A stretch of DNA of 25,018 nt from Candidatus Saccharimonadota bacterium (lineage in GTDB: Bacteria > Patescibacteriota > Saccharimonadia > Saccharimonadales > EFPC-124): the NCBI GenBank assembly GCA_016880595.1, contig JAEHDC010000023.1, positions 1 to 25,018 of the forward strand, given 5' to 3'. The notes under the pieces were generated by a model. It was not told the origin of the DNA. It did not search any database and saw only the letters and a program-made list of their open reading frames with translations. Shown here one piece after another: positions 21,181-25,018 of the stretch (position 1 is its first letter; every line of letters starts with the position of its first letter). The position numbers and the translations under genes were made by a program.

Positions 21181-22587
21181 TTATTCTCCCCTCAAAACTA
21201 CGGCTGGACGAACTCTGGAGATAATCCACGCCGGAATTGCGCTACCGACCACCGCAATTGCAATTGCAGCTAATGCGCCATAAACAATTGTTTTCCAGCC
21301 GACATTTGCAGCTACTTGCCCAATTAACTGGGTAGAACCTTGCATGCCGCCTTGGCCGCCTTCAATGTCGATTGCGCCGCCACCTTGCATACCGCCACCT
21401 GGCTGGCCAGATTCGCTTGTTGCACTGCTTGAACTGCTGGTGCTTGACGAAACTAGCGCGCTTGCGATGCTATTGCTCGATACCATTGTCACGCCCAAGC
21501 CAACAATTGCGCCCATAAACACCAACACTAAAGACTCAACAATAAACTGGCTCATAATAGTGACGTTTGAACCGCCGATGGCTTTAAGCACACCAATTTC
21601 TCGTCTTCGCTCGCGAACAATCATCATCATAATTAAGAAGATAATTACCGCTGCAGCCACCAACGCGCCAACAAAGGCGATGATAGAAATTTGCTGCACA
21701 CCTTGCAAGCTTTCAATAGCAGTTGCTACTGTAGATTCGCTTGAGGTTACGTCGGCAACATCTTCACCAAGTGCAGTTTGAACTGCTTCTTGGGTAGATT
21801 CGACGTTATCCGCTGAGTCTACCGTTGCAATAATTGCGCTTACTTCACCAGTTGTTTCGGTTAAAGTTTGGGCAACCGACAAAGGAACTGCCACGCCAGC
21901 GTTATCAAAAGTTGTACCTTGGTCAAAAATGCCAACCACAGTAAACGTCTGATCGTAAGCAGTAAATGTGCTGCCAACGCTTAAGCTGTTCTTAATTGCT
22001 AAATCAGTGCCAATTACTGCAACATAATCAGTATCAGACGAAGTCAAATTACGACCGCTAGTAATATTGTACTCTTCACCAGAACTGTCTGTGCCTGTGC
22101 TACCAGTGCCTGTAATTGGCATAGTAAAGGTAGCTGTGCTGTCATCTGATACGCCATTGTTTCGACGGCCAAGCGTACCTGCGTCTACCGAAGATACAAG
22201 ATTGGTTGTACCAGTGCTTGTGCTTGAGCTAGAACCGCCCATGCCGCCTGGCATTGCCGAAGACGTATCGCTTGACGAATCCTCATTTTGAAGCCTAAAC
22301 GATGAAGTAGCCGACACGCTCACAACATGCTCAACATTGCTAATTGTTGTCATTTCATCGGTCGTCAACGGCTCACCGCCGCCCTCAAAGCCCTGCGAAC
22401 CAGCTGGCGAAATCGTCAGCGTGGTGCCAATACTGGCTTTTAGATCTGTTATTTTGGCGTTAACCGCCTCATTTGCAACCAGCATAGACATGCTCAGCCC
22501 AATGCCGATTGATAAAATCAGCACCACAGCCAAGCTCCTTAGCCAGTTACGAAAGGCATTTTTAACACCCCTTGTTACTACGCTCAT
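21181..22587 (-). CDS. MacB/FtsX-type ABC permease with Ser/Gly-rich extracytoplasmic loops
   Basis: The membrane partner of the ATPase behind it. The 468-residue protein has the four-helix MacB plan: TM1 at about 15-36 (with RNWLRSLAVVLILSIGIG), a large extracytoplasmic domain (MacB_PCD-like, with AVIGTDLAIKNSLSVGSTF and FTVVGIFDQG) to about 295, TM2 near 297-322 followed by RERRREIGVLKAIGGS, TM3 near 340-365 and TM4 near 430-455, ending RPAVVLRGE. Two low-complexity inserts stand out: Ser/Thr/Gly/Met-rich at about 103-128 in the large domain, and a Ser run plus GGGMQGGG-type repeats at about 378-416 between TM3 and TM4, where MacB proteins have a short loop. AAGGAAAG precedes the ATG. Confidence 0.9.
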   Translation of the reverse strand: MSVVTRGVKNAFRNWLRSLAVVLILSIGIGLSMSMLVANEAVNAKITDLKASIGTTLTISPAGSQGFEGGGEPLTTDEMTTISNVEHVVSVSATSSFRLQNEDSSSDTSSAMPGGMGGSSSSTSTGTTNLVSSVDAGTLGRRNNGVSDDSTATFTMPITGTGSTGTDSSGEEYNITSGRNLTSSDTDYVAVIGTDLAIKNSLSVGSTFTAYDQTFTVVGIFDQGTTFDNAGVAVPLSVAQTLTETTGEVSAIIATVDSADNVESTQEAVQTALGEDVADVTSSESTVATAIESLQGVQQISIIAFVGALVAAAVIIFLIMMMIVRERRREIGVLKAIGGSNVTIMSQFIVESLVLVFMGAIVGLGVTMVSSNSIASALVSSSTSSSSSATSESGQPGGGMQGGGAIDIEGGQGGMQGSTQLIGQVAANVGWKTIVYGALAAIAIAVVGSAIPAWIISRVRPAVVLRGE

Positions 22588-22631
22588 GTAGATTACTTTC
22601 CTTGTTTAGTAATAGCACCATTTAAACACCA

Positions 22632-22646
22632 CCGCCTTAGCGGCGG
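22632..22646 (-). other. Small GC-rich hairpin upstream of the permease
   Basis: A 5-bp stem CCGCC / GGCGG with a 5-base loop in the leader of the ABC operon. A possible promoter on the minus strand lies just beyond it (TTGAGT, 16 bases, TAAAAT). The 164 bases between the permease and the next gene contain little else, apart from the divergent promoter noted separately. Confidence 0.3.
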
Positions 22647-22683
22647 CTGAGAATTGAGAGTGTTGTGATTTTAGTCATTATTA

Positions 22684-22720
22684 TTGACCACTCAAGCAAC
22701 TTAGGTTAAATTATCTAAGT
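22684..22720 (+). promoter_or_regulatory. Possible promoter and inverted repeat before the 128-aa gene
   Basis: -35 TTGACC (22684-22689), a 17-base spacer and -10-like TAAATT (22707-22712). The -10 sits in the loop of an inverted repeat ACTTAG (22699-22704) / CTAAGT (22715-22720), a plausible operator arrangement. Confidence 0.4.
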
Positions 22721-22751
22721 ACCGTTCGTCTACAGGGGAAAGGCTTCAAAA

Positions 22752-23137
22752 GTGGTACGCTATTGGAAGCAAACCGGCATTGTTTTGATTGCCTTTATTA
22801 AAGCGCGGGGTGAAGCCGGACCTGCTTGGCGTGAGAGCAAGCGCATGCTGCGCCGGGAAGAAGAAAAGGAGAGGCTCCGAGCGCAATTCGGCACAGGCGA
22901 AGTCGGAGGTGCCAGAAACCACAAAGCGCCAGTACACGGCGTTGACGGTCAAGGGAATCCCATAACGGCCGCTTTTGGGCGTGACGGCACAAAAAAGGAA
23001 GGCCATACCTATCTCAAGGATGGCCACGCCGGCTCCAATGAGGAATTTTGGGGCACAGAGCATGACAAGCGCCATGACCACTATGACGGTCGGGGCGACG
23101 GTACGCGGCGCGGACGCTATACTGGGTATGGCTCATA
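22752..23137 (+). CDS. Hypothetical protein, 128 aa, His/Asp/Gly-rich tail (GTG start)
   Basis: No family is recognised. The N-terminus has one short hydrophobic helix (GIVLIAFIKA), then a very charged segment (ESKRMLRREEEKERLRAQF), then a low-complexity hydrophilic part. Its C-terminus is rich in His, Asp and Gly (KRHDHYDGRGDG, then RRGRYTGYGS) and looks disordered or metal-binding. The GTG start has AGGGGAAAGG ending eight bases upstream. The antisense frame over the same bases is a shadow: it lacks a ribosome binding site and would run into the divergent promoter. It is divergent from the ABC operon and first of the accessory-looking block. Confidence 0.6.
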
Positions 23138-23191
23138 GCTAAGGCTTACTACGGCGTAAGATGACCTGAGCCATGTCACAAAACTGGCTCA
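23129..23191 (+). other. Competing stem-loops upstream of the 212-aa gene
   Basis: TGGCTCA occurs at 23129-23135 and again at 23185-23191, with its complement TGAGCCA at 23167-23173 between them, so two stems exclude each other. The larger would enclose another hairpin, CTTAC / GTAAG (23145-23160). The first arm overlaps the end of the 128-aa gene. No T-run follows. Downstream is AGGAG-TA-ATG-TAA, a start codon directly followed by a stop (23205-23210), before the real ATG at 23222. Confidence 0.4.
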
Positions 23192-23221
23192 ACTAACAGG
23201 AGTAATGTAAGATATTAATAA

Positions 23222-23860
23222 ATGACAAATGAAAATCAGCAATCGGAAACAAATAGCGCAGTTCTCAATGTCTATGCCGAACTTGGTTATTATCTGTATA
23301 AAAAGATTGAGCCGCTCGGCGCTAAAGACCAGGAAGACTTAGTAGTTCTTGGGCAAATATCGTACTGCTTAGCAAATTATAGCAAGATTGACATCGCCTA
23401 CTATCTTGGTATTTTTGATGATCTTTTTATTTGGACAGACTTAAAATATGACGCGCCAAGCATGGCAAAAGACTGGGGGCAAGATATAAAAGATGATTAT
23501 GCCGACATTCTCACACTTAATAAAAACCACTCGGTCAAACACTCAAAAGATACAGACCATCTTAATTGCAATTTAAGATGCAAATGTACAAGCGAAAAAC
23601 GCACAGCGCTTACCGAGCTTGGGTGCAATATACTTAAAAGCATTAAATCCACAGACAATAAACCTGCTCTTATAACCCTACGCAACATCTGCGATGATAT
23701 TATTTCTTATAATAATTACAATAACTTTAATATTTTTAAAAAGAATACAATGGAATCATTTTTTGTTAATCTGGCGAGTTTAGCAAACCTAAAAGCCATA
23801 AACTCAATAAAGGCTAATAAACTAGAAGAAAAAATATCAAAAAGATATTTTAACTCGTAG
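23222..23860 (+). CDS. Hypothetical AT-rich protein, 212 aa
   Basis: No family is recognised. The protein is helical, rich in Asn, Lys, Ile and Tyr, with a cysteine cluster CNLRCKC near 116-122 that could bind a metal. The C-terminal part is Asn-rich (SYNNYNNFNIF) and basic at the end. The coding sequence is distinctly richer in A+T than the rest of the window, which suggests recent acquisition. The start at ATG 23222 is uncertain: AGGAG is too far away (about 19 bases), and a start-stop ATG-TAA lies between. It lies 41 bases before the next gene on the same strand, and the two may share a transcript. Confidence 0.62.
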   Translation: MTNENQQSETNSAVLNVYAELGYYLYKKIEPLGAKDQEDLVVLGQISYCLANYSKIDIAYYLGIFDDLFIWTDLKYDAPSMAKDWGQDIKDDYADILTLNKNHSVKHSKDTDHLNCNLRCKCTSEKRTALTELGCNILKSIKSTDNKPALITLRNICDDIISYNNYNNFNIFKKNTMESFFVNLASLANLKAINSIKANKLEEKISKRYFNS

Positions 23861-23901
23861 GAGCTTTTAGGCCAACTTAACTAAGTAGAGAATAATAAAT
23901 T

Positions 23902-24447
23902 ATGACATTCTGCGACCCAATTGACTATTCTATCATTCAACATTTAAGGCGTTATGCGTCCTATAATATTCATGAGCTGACAAAGAGCGATTCTTTGCTT
24001 ATCCCGCTTGATGAGATGGTACAAGAGTATATTTGTAAACCGTCTAAAGATAAGAAGCGTCTTATGAGCGATAAGGAAGCTAATGATTTTATGCTATTTT
24101 CTGGATATATTATTGGCAAGCCTTTTACAAATTATACTGTCCAAAAGTATTATAAAATTGTCAGAAAGATTTTAGAGATCGCCTGCAACCCAGAAAGTAA
24201 CAATGACAATATAACAAAGGCAGTTAGTTATATTGAGCCGCTTTTGTCCCAGGACGATCGAACCGTAGACATGGGCTGGGATCTTGGGGAATATATTGAC
24301 TGGTATTTTGCCGGCAATACCACTCGCCAGGAACGAGAAAAAGATGCTAAGGATCTTATTGGGGGTTGGGAAATTGCAAAACCAAACTCCCTTAGCAAGC
24401 TGCGTAACAAGCTTGACACCTGGCGGACTGCGCGCAACAAGAAGTAA
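23902..24447 (+). CDS. Hypothetical AT-rich protein, 181 aa
   Basis: No family is recognised. The protein is soluble and mainly helical, with aromatic and charged residues throughout: MLFSGYIIGKPFTNYTVQKYYK near 74-95, GWDLGEYIDWYF near 124-136, and a basic C-terminus with DTWRTARNKK. It shares the AT-rich composition of the gene before it, so both may have arrived together. No clear Shine-Dalgarno motif precedes the ATG; the bases before it are A-rich. After the stop, 168 bases contain only the promoter of the next gene. Confidence 0.62.
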   Translation: MTFCDPIDYSIIQHLRRYASYNIHELTKSDSLLIPLDEMVQEYICKPSKDKKRLMSDKEANDFMLFSGYIIGKPFTNYTVQKYYKIVRKILEIACNPESNNDNITKAVSYIEPLLSQDDRTVDMGWDLGEYIDWYFAGNTTRQEREKDAKDLIGGWEIAKPNSLSKLRNKLDTWRTARNKK

Positions 24448-24544
24448 TCGTTCTTCCCAAGATTAACGCGATCTTTAAACAACATTTGCACTGATGCATC
24501 CAGCGTTGCGTTAGCCGAAAAATAAAGACCTTGTGATTTTTTGC

Positions 24545-24573
24545 TTGACTTCATGGGCAACGTACAATATACT
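24545..24573 (+). promoter_or_regulatory. Promoter of the 93-aa gene
   Basis: -35 TTGACT (24545-24550), a 17-base spacer and -10 TATACT (24568-24573). A good sigma70-type match; the start is predicted near 24580, with a 35-base leader. Confidence 0.7.
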
Positions 24574-24615
24574 ACGCAGCGTCAATCAGTCTGGCTAAAC
24601 TAATGGGAGTGGCGA

Positions 24616-24897
24616 ATGCCATCTTGGCCAAAGCCCAGAAGACCACGCAGCAATGCTCCGGTCTACATGTGGGATAAGTACTGGGAACAGCTCAACACCT
24701 GGGAGAATGCTCGCGAGCAAGAGCGTGATGCACGAAGTAGGGGATGGCATCGAGGAAGTATAGATAGTGAAAATGCCATGGTCAATGAGTGCGGCGATCG
24801 CATAGAGGCGCTTTGGGGAGGTGCCAATGAATGTGGCGACGGCGATGGACATGGACACATCGTGACAAATGATGGCGTAAATGCCGCCTACGTATAG
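24616..24897 (+). CDS. Hypothetical small protein, 93 aa, Asp/Gly/His tail
   Basis: No family is recognised. The basic Pro-rich N-terminus (MPSWPKPRRPRSNAP) is followed by a charged aromatic helix (WDKYWEQLNTWENAREQERDA-type, about 19-39), then two cysteines in NECGD repeats (NECGDRIEAL and NECGDGDGHG), ending GHGHIVTNDG. Like the 128-aa protein at the start of this block it carries a His/Asp/Gly-rich end, so the two may be related in kind. The start has GGGAG six bases before the ATG and a good promoter upstream, which supports a real gene. It is convergent, with a 9-base gap, to the partial gene at the right edge. Confidence 0.62.
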   Translation: MPSWPKPRRPRSNAPVYMWDKYWEQLNTWENAREQERDARSRGWHRGSIDSENAMVNECGDRIEALWGGANECGDGDGHGHIVTNDGVNAAYV

Positions 24898-24906
24898 ACA
24901 AACCAC

Positions 24907-25018
24907 CTAATCCTGCGCCAACCCAGCCCGAAATCCCAGCAGCTCATAGCCGAATATCTTGTTCTCAATGTGTTGTCTGAAACGCTCTGCCGTTTCCTCG
25001 ATCTTGTTAATATACTGG
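24907..25018 (-). CDS. C-terminal end of an unidentified protein (runs off the right edge)
   Basis: A minus-strand frame open from the window edge to a TAG at 24907-24909, giving 36 residues: a charged helix (INKIEETAERFRQHIENK) then IFGYELLGFRAGLAQD. It is too short to assign. It is preferred over plus-strand frames because it reads as a well-formed amphipathic helix and leaves a normal convergent gap to the neighbouring gene. Confidence 0.5.
   Translation of the reverse strand, partial: QYINKIEETAERFRQHIENKIFGYELLGFRAGLAQD

Noticed and set aside
22746..23081. Minus-strand 111-aa frame with hydrophobic stretches, opposite the 128-aa gene
   Set aside because: No ribosome binding site or promoter; the plus frame has both a ribosome binding site and a promoter candidate. 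Hydrophobicity is expected for the antisense of a charged protein.
1..25018. UGA recoded to glycine, as in Gracilibacteria/Absconditabacteria
   Set aside because: All conserved genes (rplJ, dnaX, dnaB, recR, cysS) read full length without in-frame UGA and end at normal places. UGA is rare but behaves as a stop.
1..25018. CRISPR array, transposase, integrase or att sites
   Set aside because: No regularly spaced direct repeats, no transposase- or recombinase-like protein, and no tRNA-linked duplication was found on either strand.

Overview
This window looks like chromosomal DNA from a small-genome Patescibacteria (Candidate Phyla Radiation) bacterium. The best guess is Saccharibacteria (TM7), inferred from protein style and not from any search. 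Pointers are a DnaX that lacks the usual zinc module, a RecR with a degraded Cys4 finger, many compact genes with no recognisable family, short intergenic gaps, apparent near-leaderless promoters, and almost no UGA stop codons (16 TAA, 10 TAG and 1 TGA among 27 called stops). No tRNA, rRNA, insertion sequence, integrase or CRISPR array is visible. The code behaves as standard: long conserved genes read through without in-frame UGA.

Layout. (1) 1-2643, minus strand: a nucleotide pair (dcd overlapping tmk, which runs off the left edge), an unknown 320-residue gene, and two tiny genes (53 and 69 aa) behind a long leader made of stacked, mutually exclusive hairpins. (2) 2920-4140, plus strand: a sigma70-type promoter, an L10 leader with a built-in terminator, then rplJ-rplL and a terminator. 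(3) 4343-5622: an M20 peptidase behind a structured leader that ends in a strong intrinsic terminator just before the ribosome binding site. It is a candidate undescribed attenuator or riboswitch and the observation I rate highest. (4) 5641-12845, plus strand: a replication and repair run. It holds a conserved-looking unknown gene, dnaX, two related unknown helical proteins, dnaB, a GT-C membrane glycosyltransferase, ebfC and recR. (5) 12883-15869: an unknown gene on the minus strand, divergent from a DHH/DHHA1 phosphoesterase (NrnA-like) that is coupled to cysS. (6) 15866-22587, minus strand: an AI-2E family membrane protein, a large DEAH-box helicase, and a LolD/MacB-type ABC transporter (ATPase plus permease with Ser/Gly-rich loops). 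(7) 22752-25018: an accessory-looking block of four small unrecognised plus-strand genes, two of them AT-rich, then the C-terminal end of a minus-strand gene.

How the genes fit together. tmk and dcd act on pyrimidine deoxynucleotides. dnaX, dnaB, ebfC and recR serve replication and recombination. rplJ/rplL and cysS serve translation. The DHH protein probably degrades nano-RNA or nucleotides. The ABC pair and the AI-2E and GT-C proteins act at the cell envelope. Regulation appears to lean on RNA: at least three leaders carry competing hairpin arms, and several first genes of transcription units have a -10 element only 6 to 10 bases before the start codon.
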